A stretch of DNA of 64,000 bases from Bacteroidota bacterium (GTDB taxonomy: Bacteria; Bacteroidota; JABWAT01): positions 1 to 64,000 of the forward strand of contig JABWAT010000012.1 of assembly GCA_013360915.1 (NCBI GenBank). The letters are read 5' to 3'. Of this stretch, positions 53,067 to 62,246 are shown piece after piece. Under the pieces are notes generated by a model. It did no database searches. It had not been told where the DNA came from and saw only the letters and a program-made list of their open reading frames with translations. Position 1 is the stretch's first letter. Every line of letters begins with the position of its first letter. The position numbers were made by a program, and so were the translations under genes.

Positions 53067-53809
53067 GATTTTTTACAGATCAGAATCAACCGGGGTGATT
53101 CAGGCGTCCAGGGATCACCATCCAGCGTCCCGAGCCGGTGCATCTCGGTCAGTCCCATGGCCCACAGGACCGGAACCAATTCATCTGCTGTGTATAAATG
53201 CACCTTTTCATTAAAGTGAAGCGGCTCCTGACCGGGTTTTTCGATTGTTACCTGTTTGATCAGCACCCTGCCCTCAATCCGGCGATTCTGAATCAGGCGG
53301 GCTCCTTCCAGGCGGCGTTCATCCGATGGAACCAGATGCTGTCGGATAAAGGGATCATTCAGGTAATCAAAGACAAACCATCCACCGGGTTCCAGGTGGT
53401 CAGAAATCACCCGGAAGACACTGAAGTTTTCCCGGTCATCATCGAAATAGCCGAAACTGGTAAATAAACTGAAGACCGCCGAGAAGGATTTTTTCAGGTT
53501 CAGATACCGCATATCCGAGCGGATCAGTTCGATGGAATGACCCAGTCTGGCTGTTTCCTTCCCTGCGATAGCCAGCAGATTTTCGGAGAGGTCCACACCG
53601 GTTACCTGAAGTCCGCTTTCAGCCAGAACCACCGCATGGCGACCGGTTCCGCAAGCGAGGTCCAGAACGGGAGACCCGGCCGGAATATTCAGGAATGGCA
53701 GAACGGCGGCAATGAGACGGCGCGCATCGGCATCATCGCGGTGTGAATACACATCGAGGTAGAGCGGATGGTTAAACCACTCTTCGAACCATGGCTTAAC
53801 GGATGGCAT
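53063..53809 (-). CDS. class I SAM-dependent methyltransferase
   Basis: 248 residues. VLDLACGTGRHAVVLAESG (motif I), VTGVDLSENLL (strand-2 acid), IRSDMRYLNL, VFSLFTSFGYFDDDRENFSVF and FVFDYLN. Resembles small-molecule methyltransferases of the COG2226/COG4976 type; substrate unknown. Overlaps ubiE by 14 nt. Confidence 0.85.
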   Translation of the reverse strand: MPSVKPWFEEWFNHPLYLDVYSHRDDADARRLIAAVLPFLNIPAGSPVLDLACGTGRHAVVLAESGLQVTGVDLSENLLAIAGKETARLGHSIELIRSDMRYLNLKKSFSAVFSLFTSFGYFDDDRENFSVFRVISDHLEPGGWFVFDYLNDPFIRQHLVPSDERRLEGARLIQNRRIEGRVLIKQVTIEKPGQEPLHFNEKVHLYTADELVPVLWAMGLTEMHRLGTLDGDPWTPESPRLILICKKS

Positions 53810-54491
53810 GATGAATGGTCACTATGCCGGCCGTCATGGATTCAATCCGGACCGATTGAAACCCGGCGGTTTTCAGCATGCGGGCCAGCAGATCGGGATC
53901 TGGAAATTGAAGAACCGACTCGGGCAGGTAAGTATATGCTGTTTGATTTTTGGAGACCAGCCGGCCAATGAGTGGCAAGACCCGCTTAAAGTAAAAGAAA
54001 TACAGTTGTTTCATCGGGAAGGAAACTGGCCTGGAAAATTCCAGAATAATCAGCTGCCCACCTGGTTTCAGCACACGACCCATTTCGCGCAGGCCGGTGG
54101 AAAGGGTTTCAAAATTCCTGACACCAAAAGCGACCGTCACCGCATCAAAAATCGCATCGGGTATCGGCAGATTTTCTGCATCCGCACAGGCAAAATGGAT
54201 CCGGTCTGTGACCTGGCGTTTTCTCAGTTTTGTCTGACCCACTGCCAGCATGGTTTCAGAAAGGTCCATGCCAACAATCCGTGAGGAGGGAAGTTGCCTG
54301 AGAGTTTCGAGAGCGAAATCTCCGGTACCCGTGGCCATATCCAGAATCAGGCCAGGTTGGGAAGGTCGCAACAGGCGGATGGCCCGGTAACGCCAGTAAT
54401 AGTCGATCCCGAAGGACAGGACATGATTCAGCAAATCATAAGTTCTGGCGATGTTGTTAAACATCGACCGGACGTAGGTTTTTTTCGACAA
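53796..54491 (-). CDS. ubiE: demethylmenaquinone methyltransferase (UbiE/MenG)
   Basis: 231 residues. MFNNIARTYDLLNHVLSFGID and WRYRAI open as in UbiE/MenG; LDMATGTGDFALE (motif I), VGMDLSETML, VTVAFGVRNFE (the V-T-V-A-F-G-V-R-N signature) and LEFSRP follow. Methylates demethylmenaquinone, the last step of the menaquinone pathway also served by mqnB and mqnD. First gene of a three-gene minus operon. Confidence 0.95.
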   Translation of the reverse strand: MSKKTYVRSMFNNIARTYDLLNHVLSFGIDYYWRYRAIRLLRPSQPGLILDMATGTGDFALETLRQLPSSRIVGMDLSETMLAVGQTKLRKRQVTDRIHFACADAENLPIPDAIFDAVTVAFGVRNFETLSTGLREMGRVLKPGGQLIILEFSRPVSFPMKQLYFFYFKRVLPLIGRLVSKNQTAYTYLPESVLQFPDPDLLARMLKTAGFQSVRIESMTAGIVTIHHAIR

Positions 54492-54574
54492 GAAGGCTCC
54501 GGAACTTTCAATTGGGGCAAAGATAGAGAATCTGAAGACAGGAGTCAGACCCTTCGAGAACCTCAGGGTCCGGA

Positions 54575-54602
54575 AGTCAGAATTCAGAATACAGAATTCA
54601 GA
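54575..54602. repeat. inverted TCAGAAT heptamer array
   Basis: AGTCAGAATTCAGAATACAG and following bases carry the reverse complement of the ATTCTGA array at 49530-49566. It opens the gene-free stretch 54492-55019. Confidence 0.65.
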
Positions 54603-54680
54603 GGGACAATACTCCTAATAAACCATTATTTAAAGACGGTTCCCGTTCCGGCGCTGAAAAACCGGCCCTAACGAAGATGC

Positions 54681-54779
54681 AGGAATCTCATATTAAAATA
54701 ATTTGGATAAAGTGCTTATTTACATCATTCAGAGTCCCCGGCTTTTCCGTCTGGGCCGGACTCACAGCGCCGGGATGAC
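54681..54779. mobile_element. MITE-like repeat element, inverted copy
   Basis: Inverted homologue of 49261-49365: shared blocks ATTTGGATAAAGT.CTTA, CATCATTCAGAG, TCCGTCT.GGCCG.ACTCAC, ending GGGATGAC. Identity by eye is roughly 85%. Its other end is less clear. Confidence 0.6.
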
Positions 54780-54845
54780 AGCTGATCATGGAGTTTTCTG
54801 GCTTCTGGCTTCTGGCTTCTGGCTCTCTGATCACACAACCGTTGA

Positions 54846-54968
54846 AAAACCCTTGTCCCCCCGATATCCGTCAGTGCCGGACTTTCAGCTATCCTATCCT
54901 TGTGGCTTCGAGCGCCTCAGCCACCGGATTCGGCACCCGGGGTCCGGGTTTTACTGATTTCTGATTTC
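54846..54968. repeat. dispersed repeat, second copy of 15687 block
   Basis: ACCCTTGTCCCCCCGATATC and TGCCGGACTTTCAGC, CCTTGTGGCTTC, CACCGGATTCGGCA and GGTCCGGGTTTT repeat, in the same order, the block at 15687-15840. It lies upstream of the stop of the anti-sigma-type gene. Together with the neighbouring elements it fills 54492-55019; no gene is seen there. Confidence 0.7.
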
Positions 54969-55019
54969 CAACCTGGATCCTGGTTTTTCCTTCACCAATC
55001 ACCATTCACCAGATCTGAA

Positions 55020-55448
55020 TCAGCTGATAAATCCGACCTGAAAAGTCATTATGACGGTGGTACCACGGGGTTCAAATTTAAAATCGACCGACTTCATGAT
55101 GTTTTTCATCAGAAAGACACCACGGCCCGAGGTTTTAAGCAGGTTTTCTTCGGAAAGAGGATCAGGAATGGCAGCCGGATCGAATCCAGCCCCTTCATCA
55201 CGGACAGAAACGGTCAGACGATCGGCTTTCAGATCCATTTCGACCCAGACCTGTTTGGCCGGATTGTCCTTATTCCCGTGATGGATGGCATTGTTGGTGG
55301 CTTCGGTCACTGCAATCATCAGTGAGTTGGTGGTGTCATCATCCAGCCCGCAGGACTCGGCCATGTCAATGATACAATCTTCGACCAGGCGGGCGTTGTT
55401 TGGATCGGAGGCAAACTGGAGTTGCCTGTTAAATAGGGATGTAGACAT
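55020..55448 (-). CDS. anti-sigma factor-type ATPase (RsbW/SpoIIAB-like)
   Basis: 142 residues from the ATG at 55448. LMIAVTEATNNAIHHGNKDN is the N-box, VRDEGAGFDP the G1 box and SGRGVFLMKNIM the G2 box of the small HATPase_c kinases that bind sigma factors or anti-sigma antagonists. No sigma factor, STAS partner or PP2C phosphatase is adjacent. No ribosome site is seen before the start. It follows the barrel gene by 59 nt on the same strand. Confidence 0.85.
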   Translation of the reverse strand: MSTSLFNRQLQFASDPNNARLVEDCIIDMAESCGLDDDTTNSLMIAVTEATNNAIHHGNKDNPAKQVWVEMDLKADRLTVSVRDEGAGFDPAAIPDPLSEENLLKTSGRGVFLMKNIMKSVDFKFEPRGTTVIMTFQVGFIS

Positions 55449-55507
55449 AGATTGTTGTGGTGATTGAAAATACGATTGAAGATTATGCAGATGCAACCAA
55501 TCCGGTT

Positions 55508-57283
55508 TTAAAAACGATAACCAGCCCGGAAGGTCAGGGTCGGATACCACCGCGCACGGGTTTCTCCATCGGATTGCTGCATCAGCCAGCCATCAGCCGA
55601 CAGATCCAGCCGTGCTCCGGCCGAGAACAGGCGAAACAGCACTCCCTGCTGGCGGATGGATTGTACCAACTGCCAGGTTTCTGATTGCCACCTGTCCTGA
55701 TCCTGGATATACAGACGGTAGCCCACATAAACCGCAGGCACCATCAGCCAGCCCGCTTCTGCCATTCGTCCCCATAACCGCCGGGTTGGCCACTGACGGA
55801 ATGTTTCCGTGTTCAGTGTTCCCTGCTGAGTCTCGGTCCAGAGGGCGCGAAGAATAAAAACTTCATTGAGTATGGAAATCCGGAGTGAATCTTCAACCGT
55901 CAGCGTCCGGAGAACAAAGCTTTTCGGAACCAGAAAATTGGCATCATAGTCAAAGAATCTCAGTTGTGAACTGAGCAGACTTTTAACTGAATTGGCCACA
56001 TCTTCAGACAGTTGGTTATCGGCTTCCCACATCAACCGCACATAGTGGTTTCGGTAGTTATCGCCCGAGCGGTCGCGGTGAATAAACACCTGATGGGTCT
56101 GCTGATAGTCTATTCCGCCCGACAACCGGTGCTGAGTTCCCTTCCAGACAGCCCCCTGACTGATTCCGATGGTTCCTGCATCACGGTCATCGAGGGAATT
56201 GTTGTTCGGATTAAACAGCTGATCACGGGAAATTAACAGGCCCGACTTCCATGACCAATCGCCCGACGACCAGGTGGTTGATTGAACCAGCCGGATGAAC
56301 CGGTTGCTGATGTTACGTTTTTTTAGTTTTTCCGACTGGATGGATTCATTCAATCCTGCCAGGCCTTGCGTTTCGAGAAGGCCGTAGGAATCACTTCCCT
56401 CGCCCAATTGAGCCATCAGTCCGACCTGCCACGGCCCCGGTTGCCATGAAAGATTCCAGTCGGTAAACGTTTCACCTGCCAGAACCTGGTAATTTGGGTT
56501 TTGCGGTCCGGCCAGATCGGTCTTCCGGTCAATCTGCCGGTTTTTCCAGGATCCCGAAAAAGCCAACGTCAGATCTGAAAAGAAAAGAGGCAGGGTGAAT
56601 CCGGCGGTCAGCTGATCGGTGGTTTCTTCACGATGATCGAGCTGATACCCCGATGTGACGAGAGTGGTCACAAAATCCCGTTCATTCACGGACCGGGTGT
56701 ATCTGATATCGAAGGCCTGCATAACCGGATCACTTAAGGCAAGGCTCACCTGCTGTTTCTTCAATCCGCGACGGTCGGCGGTGCTGCTGTAATGGGATCC
56801 ACTCAGGTCGATGGCCAACCGGTCGGCAGCCACCAGGCGCGATTCATGATTCAGCCAGAGAGAAGGACCCGACAGGGATTGATTGGATTGAGAAACCATC
56901 CAGATACCGGCCCCGCCGGCGGTGGAATGTCCTTCCCCGATCCATTGCAGACCGGCAGCCGGTTTCCAGTCATGACTGGTACTGACCGGCCCATCCTGAC
57001 GTTGCCACAGACTCAGCCCCTCCATCCGAACGATGGCGGAAACGGAATCAATCAGCGGGTAGGATCCCAGAAAAGATGCAGAGACTTCATCGCGAAGCTG
57101 ACGGGTGGTGGTCTCATTGACAACGGACTGCCAGTTCACCGACCAGTCAAGAAGGGGATGGATTCCCGAGGCCATCCAGTCGGTCTTCCAGGTTTTCAGA
57201 AACTGCCGGTAATCATAACGGAGGGTGGTCTGACCAGTGGTCATCAGAGGGACAAGCAACAGACCGATCAGAACGATCCGCAT
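55508..57283 (-). CDS. large putative outer-membrane beta-barrel protein
   Basis: 591 residues from the ATG at 57283 (preceded by GGAG; GTG at 57286 is possible). Signal peptide MRIVLIGLLLVPLMTTGQ-TT. Mature part is rich in Trp, Gln and alternating strands, ends FRAGYRF with a terminal Phe typical for barrels, and has no recognisable domain. Its start overlaps the DUF2520 stop by one base, so it belongs to the Memo-like/DUF2520 operon. Function unknown. Confidence 0.6.
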   Translation of the reverse strand: MRIVLIGLLLVPLMTTGQTTLRYDYRQFLKTWKTDWMASGIHPLLDWSVNWQSVVNETTTRQLRDEVSASFLGSYPLIDSVSAIVRMEGLSLWQRQDGPVSTSHDWKPAAGLQWIGEGHSTAGGAGIWMVSQSNQSLSGPSLWLNHESRLVAADRLAIDLSGSHYSSTADRRGLKKQQVSLALSDPVMQAFDIRYTRSVNERDFVTTLVTSGYQLDHREETTDQLTAGFTLPLFFSDLTLAFSGSWKNRQIDRKTDLAGPQNPNYQVLAGETFTDWNLSWQPGPWQVGLMAQLGEGSDSYGLLETQGLAGLNESIQSEKLKKRNISNRFIRLVQSTTWSSGDWSWKSGLLISRDQLFNPNNNSLDDRDAGTIGISQGAVWKGTQHRLSGGIDYQQTHQVFIHRDRSGDNYRNHYVRLMWEADNQLSEDVANSVKSLLSSQLRFFDYDANFLVPKSFVLRTLTVEDSLRISILNEVFILRALWTETQQGTLNTETFRQWPTRRLWGRMAEAGWLMVPAVYVGYRLYIQDQDRWQSETWQLVQSIRQQGVLFRLFSAGARLDLSADGWLMQQSDGETRARWYPTLTFRAGYRF

Positions 57284-58206
57284 CACTCCCGATCCGGACG
57301 GTGACGGTTGAGTGCATCGGTCAGCAGGTGGTTCAGTTCCTGAACCTGGGCTGGAGAGAGCGTTTCTTTCCTGACGGCCAGACGAAGGGTTTCGAGAGCC
57401 AGTTCGGCGTAAACCGGCACCAGATGGGGCAACTGATTACCCAATTCGTCAATATGTTGTCGGATGGTGAATTCATCACCCCGGGCAATCGGGCCGGTAA
57501 GGGATTGCACCGGAGACCTGCCTTCGAGTCCCCTGAGAGTTCCTTCAATGAGCGGAAGCATCATTTTACGGCCATCTTCACGATTAACCCCGCAAGCAGC
57601 CAGCACATCGCCCGACAGGGCCGACAGCGTGACCAGGTAATTGCTGACCATGACACAAGCCAGATGGTACATGGGACGGGCACTGGCGGGAATCACCACC
57701 GGCGATCCGCCCAGGCCATGCACAAAATCCTTCAATCGTCTCAGGTGGGCTGCGGGGGCATCGATCCCCCAATAAATGTGATCGAACCGGTCACCGGGTT
57801 CATCTCTGGTTGGGAACGTCTGTATCGGATGGCAGGCCCCGGTCACTGCTCCCAGTTTTTTCAGAGGGGCCAGCACACTGGCATCCAGCGCTCCCGACAC
57901 ATGAACCACCATTGTATTCTGCCAGTCAAAAAATAAAATCTGCGACAAGGCAGAGACTGTTTCCTTCAGGTGATCATCGGGCACAGCCAGAACCAGAAAA
58001 GTTGTTTCTCTGTGCAGGTTATCGATCCTTGTTGAAAAACTGACCGGGTGAGAGGTGATAGCCAGTGTTTCAAGCCAGGCAGCATCGCGGGAAATAACCG
58101 AAAAGGCCGGATTTCCGAGGTCATACAACCGCCGGGCGAGCGTACTTCCCAGACGCCCGGCACCGACGATGGTTACCTTAAAATCACGGAAATCCTTTCC
58201 TGACAT
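57283..58206 (-). CDS. Rossmann-like and DUF2520 domain protein
   Basis: 307 residues. VTIVGAGRLGSTLARRLYDLG is a dinucleotide-binding motif; FLVLAVPDDHL, VVHVSGALDASVLAPLKKLGA and GACHPIQTFP follow, then the DUF2520 helical half with MYHLACVMVSNYLVTLSAL. Resembles reductases of the ProC/6-phosphogluconate group; substrate unknown. TGATG overlap with the Memo-like gene. Confidence 0.88.
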   Translation of the reverse strand: MSGKDFRDFKVTIVGAGRLGSTLARRLYDLGNPAFSVISRDAAWLETLAITSHPVSFSTRIDNLHRETTFLVLAVPDDHLKETVSALSQILFFDWQNTMVVHVSGALDASVLAPLKKLGAVTGACHPIQTFPTRDEPGDRFDHIYWGIDAPAAHLRRLKDFVHGLGGSPVVIPASARPMYHLACVMVSNYLVTLSALSGDVLAACGVNREDGRKMMLPLIEGTLRGLEGRSPVQSLTGPIARGDEFTIRQHIDELGNQLPHLVPVYAELALETLRLAVRKETLSPAQVQELNHLLTDALNRHRPDRE

Positions 58207-59075
58207 CAGGCTGTCTGCTCCTGATGGACAGACTTAGGCACACGGGAGTACGCCATGGAAAAATAAGTTACCTGACGGTCCCCCACTTCCCACTTTTCGA
58301 CTTGCGAGAAATACCGGTAAATGTTCAATGTCTTGTAATTAAGCGTTTTGGAAACTTTTGCTGCAATGTGAAATGGTCCGTGTGCACCGCCAAGAAAGTG
58401 TCCCTTCCACTGACGGGTAAAAAAGAAATCGGTGCTTCCATCGAGCATGGTGGCTCTGATTTTTGCAATCCGTTCTTCCAGTTCATAGTCGGGTACATCG
58501 GGTTCGCTGATCATATCGCCGCAAACCACCACCAGACAATTCCGCTGATGCAGGATTTCTCCCATGGCGTGGGCCAGTTCATCACACAATTCTTTAGACT
58601 GATTGCCAATAATAATTGGCAGAATTTTAAATCCGGGCTGCAAAGCCACCTGAAGGAATGGCAATTGCATTTCAATGAAACTATCCTGATTGAAATGCCC
58701 CTTGTCGCTGACGAAAATGTCATCGTCTTCATCGGCGAATTCATCCCGCATCTGATAGTCAATTTTCAGGCTTCCCAGCGGAGAGTGGTATTCATCCCCG
58801 TTAAAAACGGAAATGAAATTAAAAAACTCCGATTCGGAATAAGCCAGCAACACCACCGTATCGAACTTGTCTCCACGGACCACGGCATAGGATCGTGCAT
58901 ATAAATCGGCACAGTCTTCGAGCGGGCCTTGCGGGACGACGATCAGACGGGTGGTTTCCTTTCCCGGCAGGTCAGTCCGGTTCAGGATGGATTCAATACC
59001 AGACCGCAGGGTTTCCGGGTCGGCGGGATAGAGTTTTCCGGAGGCGATGGGTTTTCGGACAGATTGTACTTTCAT
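58206..59075 (-). CDS. Memo-like (AmmeMemoRadiSam protein B) with altered active site
   Basis: 289 residues. PIASGKLYPADPETLRSGIESIL is the Memo N-terminus (..AG.FYP.....L...I...L). The family's metal-site motifs are changed: PHAG becomes VPQGPL, and EHSlE.QLPFLQ becomes QDSFIEMQLPFLQ, so two of the three His ligands are gone. CGDMISEPDVPDYELEE replaces the third (SSDFSHY). GHFLGGAHGPFHIAAKVSKTL near the C-terminus is not usual. Probably not the normal enzyme. GGAG 10 nt upstream; first gene of a three-gene operon. Confidence 0.7.
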   Translation of the reverse strand: MKVQSVRKPIASGKLYPADPETLRSGIESILNRTDLPGKETTRLIVVPQGPLEDCADLYARSYAVVRGDKFDTVVLLAYSESEFFNFISVFNGDEYHSPLGSLKIDYQMRDEFADEDDDIFVSDKGHFNQDSFIEMQLPFLQVALQPGFKILPIIIGNQSKELCDELAHAMGEILHQRNCLVVVCGDMISEPDVPDYELEERIAKIRATMLDGSTDFFFTRQWKGHFLGGAHGPFHIAAKVSKTLNYKTLNIYRYFSQVEKWEVGDRQVTYFSMAYSRVPKSVHQEQTA

Positions 59076-59190
59076 GGTTTTATAGGTCTCCTGTTGGCAG
59101 TCTTCATGGTCAGCGTCAAATCTAACACAATTTGGGGGATTTTTAAAAGATCGAACGATCCGGCGGTTTCAGTTGTTAGGGTGGAAAGTT

Positions 59191-59198
59191 TACTTTTG
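59191..59198 (+). promoter_or_regulatory. TAnnTTTG promoter element (nfuA-like gene)
   Basis: TACTTTTG at 59191-59198 with TTG at 59173-59175, 15 nt apart; ATG at 59227 gives a leader of about 20 nt carrying CGGAG. Best-formed promoter of this type in the window. Confidence 0.5.
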
Positions 59199-59226
59199 TA
59201 CCCTTTTCTGACTGACCGGAGCCATC

Positions 59227-59772
59227 ATGACTGTTTCTGTTACCAATATTGAAGCCACCCCCAATCCAGATGCCCTGAAATTTATTGTGAATCAGGTGCT
59301 GATTCCCAAGGGAACCCGTTCATATGCCACCCGTGAGTCAGCGGCCAATGATCCGCTGGCCTTTGCCCTGTTTGGGCACCGGCATGTGGTATCGGTTTTC
59401 TACATGGATCAGTTCGTCACGGTTACCAAAAATCCAGATGCTTCCTGGTCCATGATCATGGGAGATATCAAGGCCCTCATTGAGAAGACTGATGTATCAG
59501 GCCTGGAATCGGTTGTTGCCGATACAGCCGGCCCTTCTTCCGGAGATGTTCTTCTCGATAAGGTAAAGGACATTCTGAAGGTTCGTGTTCTGCCTTATCT
59601 GGCCAATGACGGTGGCTCGCTCGAAGTGCTTGGCATGGAGGGATATCAGTTGAAAATCCGGTACCAGGGTGCCTGCGGATCCTGCCCGAGTTCCTCTTCA
59701 GGAACGCTCAACGCCATTCAGGCCATGTTGCGCCACACGGTCGATCCCAAAATTGAAGTGATCACCGGCTGA
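59227..59772 (+). CDS. Nfu-type Fe-S scaffold protein
   Basis: 181 residues. N-terminal Nfu_N domain (IEATPNPDALKFIVNQVLIPKG ... FGHRHVVSVFYMDQFVTVTK) and C-terminal NifU-like domain (VLPYLANDGGSLEVLGME) with the cluster ligands GACGSCPSSSSGTL (CxxC). Carries 4Fe-4S clusters to target proteins, which here could include the hydrogenase and the radical SAM enzymes. Followed by a strong hairpin at 59788-59818. Confidence 0.92.
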   Translation: MTVSVTNIEATPNPDALKFIVNQVLIPKGTRSYATRESAANDPLAFALFGHRHVVSVFYMDQFVTVTKNPDASWSMIMGDIKALIEKTDVSGLESVVADTAGPSSGDVLLDKVKDILKVRVLPYLANDGGSLEVLGMEGYQLKIRYQGACGSCPSSSSGTLNAIQAMLRHTVDPKIEVITG

Positions 59773-59787
59773 TTTCCTGTCTTTTTC

Positions 59788-59818
59788 AAACCCGGCTTTA
59801 CCAACAGAAGCCGGGTTT
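59788..59818 (+). terminator. hairpin terminator after nfu-type gene
   Basis: AAACCCGGCTT / AAGCCGGGTTT form a perfect 11-bp stem with a 9-nt loop, 15 nt after the stop. The downstream T-run is limited to the stem's own TTT. Confidence 0.7.
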
Positions 59819-59842
59819 CCATCCACCCTTTCCGATCCGACT

Positions 59843-61828
59843 ATGAATCCCTTTTTACGTCAGGTTAATCAATCCATTCCCTTTCAATCGCTGTCGTCTG
59901 ATCATGTCGGCGAGGCGGTTCAGGTGACCCTTGCAGAAGCCGATGGTGTGCTTAAATCCATCCTGAAAGCAGACCCGCTGACCGTTGACACGGTTCTGGT
60001 TCCGCTCGACCGGTTGTATCACACGGTGTACCGGGTATTTAACCCCATCTATCTCATGGCAGAAACCCATCCGCAGGAGGCAATCCGGTCTGCCTGCCGC
60101 GAGGCCATCGAAGCCTTTTCTTCCTGGCTGAATACACTGGCGATTAACGAAGACCTGTACAAGGTCGTGAAAGCTTACGAATCCACCAGCGAGGCTAGGT
60201 TACTTACCGGGGTGATGAAACGCTATCTGGATGACACGATCATGGGATTCCGGCGGTCAGGATTCGATCTGACAGCCGACGACCGGGACCGGCTTAAATC
60301 CATCCGGATCGATATTGATAAATTGTCACTCGATTTCCAGAAAAACATTGCCGACAGCACCTCCGCCTCGCTTGCCATTCCCATCGGTGAGGCAGAGGGT
60401 TTGCCAGCCGATTATGTGGAAGCCCGTAAACAGGCCGATGGCACGCTTCGTGTTGATCTGAGCTACCCCTCCTACGTTCCGTTCATGAAATATTGCCGGT
60501 CGGAGCCCTGGCGCGAACAACTCTGGCGATTGTATAACCAAAGAGCCTGGCCAGCCAACCTGGACCTGCTCGACCAGTTACTGATTAAACGGCATGAACT
60601 GGCCACTGTACTTGGTTACCGGTCCTATGCCGCTTATGCAACCGAAGACCGGATGGCCAAAACACCCGAAACCGTTTGGAAATTTGAACAGGATCTGACT
60701 GAAAAGGTCAGGCAAAAGGCCTCGGCTGATTATCAATTACTGCTTGAAGAAAAACGATCCTTTACCGGCCAGACCGATGCGGTGGTTCATGAATGGGATT
60801 CTGCTTTTTATTCAAACCGGATTAAAGAGACCCGGTATTCGGTGAACGATCAGGAAGTGAAGCACTATTTTGAACTGAATTCAGTTCTGGATGGCCTGTT
60901 CCGGATCAACGGAACGATTCTTGGGCTGACTTTCCGTGAAGTGACCACACCGGCCGTCTGGCATGAAACAGTCCGGCAGTTTGAAGTGGTGGATCAGAAG
61001 ACCAACCGGCCCATCGGGACTTTTTATCTCGACCTGTTTCCGCGGGAAAACAAATATTCCCACGCCGCCATGTTTCCGCTGGTGAGCGGAATCAGTCTGG
61101 GAGCGGATTATGAAAGACCGGTGGCTGCACTGGTTTGCAACTTTCCGGCTACCACACCTTCCCAACCCTCTCTGTTGCTTTTTTCGGATGTGAACACGCT
61201 GTTTCATGAATTCGGACATTTGCTGCATGGCATGGTAACGACCTCCCCCTTGCAAGCGTATGCCGGCACCAATGTGCTGCTCGACTTTGTGGAAACCCCC
61301 TCGCAATTTTTCGAGAACTTTCTGTACGATTATCCAACGGTATCGTCCTTCGCCCGCCACTACCAGACCGGCGATCCGTTTCCTTCTGATCTGTTCAACC
61401 GGATTCTCTCGGCCCGGAATCTGGGTTCCGGGTTATTTGCTCAATCTCAGTTGTTGTACGGAACGCTCGATTTTACCCTGCATGATGGGTTTATCCCTGG
61501 TCCGGAAAAAACAACCACCGATGTACTGAAGCAGCTTAAATCGGAACAGACTCATTTTCCCTGGAAGGACGGGAATTACTTTCATGCAGCCTTTGGTCAT
61601 TTATCGGGCTATGCGGCCGGGTATTATTCCTACCTCTGGGCCAAGGTGTATGCACAGGATATCTGGTCCGTTTTCGAATCGGCCGGCGCATCAGATCCCG
61701 CCACCGGGTTGAAATTCCGCGAGACCATTCTGGAGCCGGGTGGCACCCGCGATCCGATGGAATTGGTGGAAACCTTTCTTGGCCGAAAACCCGATACCGC
61801 TGCGTTTCTTCGTGACCTGGGAGTGTGA
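59843..61828 (+). CDS. M3-family metallopeptidase (oligopeptidase)
   Basis: 661 residues without signal peptide. LFHEFGHLLHGM is the HExxH zinc motif with FVETPSQFFENF as the third-ligand Glu segment, and HAAFGHLSGYAAGYYSYLWAKVYAQDIW holds the substrate-binding Tyr/His region of thimet/PrlC-type peptidases. Degrades short peptides in the cytoplasm. Single gene between a terminator and a repeat-bearing gap. Confidence 0.94.
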   Translation: MNPFLRQVNQSIPFQSLSSDHVGEAVQVTLAEADGVLKSILKADPLTVDTVLVPLDRLYHTVYRVFNPIYLMAETHPQEAIRSACREAIEAFSSWLNTLAINEDLYKVVKAYESTSEARLLTGVMKRYLDDTIMGFRRSGFDLTADDRDRLKSIRIDIDKLSLDFQKNIADSTSASLAIPIGEAEGLPADYVEARKQADGTLRVDLSYPSYVPFMKYCRSEPWREQLWRLYNQRAWPANLDLLDQLLIKRHELATVLGYRSYAAYATEDRMAKTPETVWKFEQDLTEKVRQKASADYQLLLEEKRSFTGQTDAVVHEWDSAFYSNRIKETRYSVNDQEVKHYFELNSVLDGLFRINGTILGLTFREVTTPAVWHETVRQFEVVDQKTNRPIGTFYLDLFPRENKYSHAAMFPLVSGISLGADYERPVAALVCNFPATTPSQPSLLLFSDVNTLFHEFGHLLHGMVTTSPLQAYAGTNVLLDFVETPSQFFENFLYDYPTVSSFARHYQTGDPFPSDLFNRILSARNLGSGLFAQSQLLYGTLDFTLHDGFIPGPEKTTTDVLKQLKSEQTHFPWKDGNYFHAAFGHLSGYAAGYYSYLWAKVYAQDIWSVFESAGASDPATGLKFRETILEPGGTRDPMELVETFLGRKPDTAAFLRDLGV

Positions 61829-61886
61829 GAAGGGTGACTGGTGATTGGGGATTGGTGACTGGTGATTGGAAAAACCTTTGAACGGA

Positions 61887-61998
61887 GTCATCCCGACCGA
61901 AGCCGGGATCTATGAATGATAAGGAAACGCAAGGCCAACTTACAGGGAAGAAGATTCCGGCTTCTCCGTCTGGGCCGGATTCACAGCGCCGGAATGAC
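61887..61998. mobile_element. MITE-like repeat element, 112 bp
   Basis: Begins GTCATCCC and ends GGAATGAC with sub-terminal GAAGCCGGGATC / GATTCCGGCTTC also in inverted order, so the ends pair over more than 20 bp. The right part TCTCCGTCTGGGCCGGATTC matches 54741-54765. It lies between the convergent stops of the M3 and homogentisate dioxygenase genes. Confidence 0.65.
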
Positions 61999-62137
61999 AG
62001 TTGGTTTTTTTCAGTGATCAAAGGTCAGAGAATAGAAATACCCGGGCCCTGAGGCTCTCGAAGGGTGCGGGTATTTCAAAACAAAAATTCAATAGACCCT
62101 CTCCCCTTCCCTCTCCGGCGAAGAGGGTGAAATTCTG

Positions 62138-62222
62138 GATTCCTTATTCCTTATTCCTTATTCCGTATTCCGTATTCTGAATTCTGAATTCTGAATTCTG
62201 AATTCTGAATTCTGAATTCTTT
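62138..62222. repeat. TTCCTTA / ATTCTGA heptamer tandem array
   Basis: TTCCTTA-type units pass into ATTCCGT and then six or so ATTCTGA units, followed by TCTCCTGACTCCTGTCTCCTG. Pure 7-bp periodicity; the array grades from one variant to the next, a sign of slippage expansion. The rest of 61829-62246 carries the MITE-like element and no gene. Confidence 0.75.
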
Positions 62223-62246
62223 CTCCTGACTCCTGTCTCCTGTATT

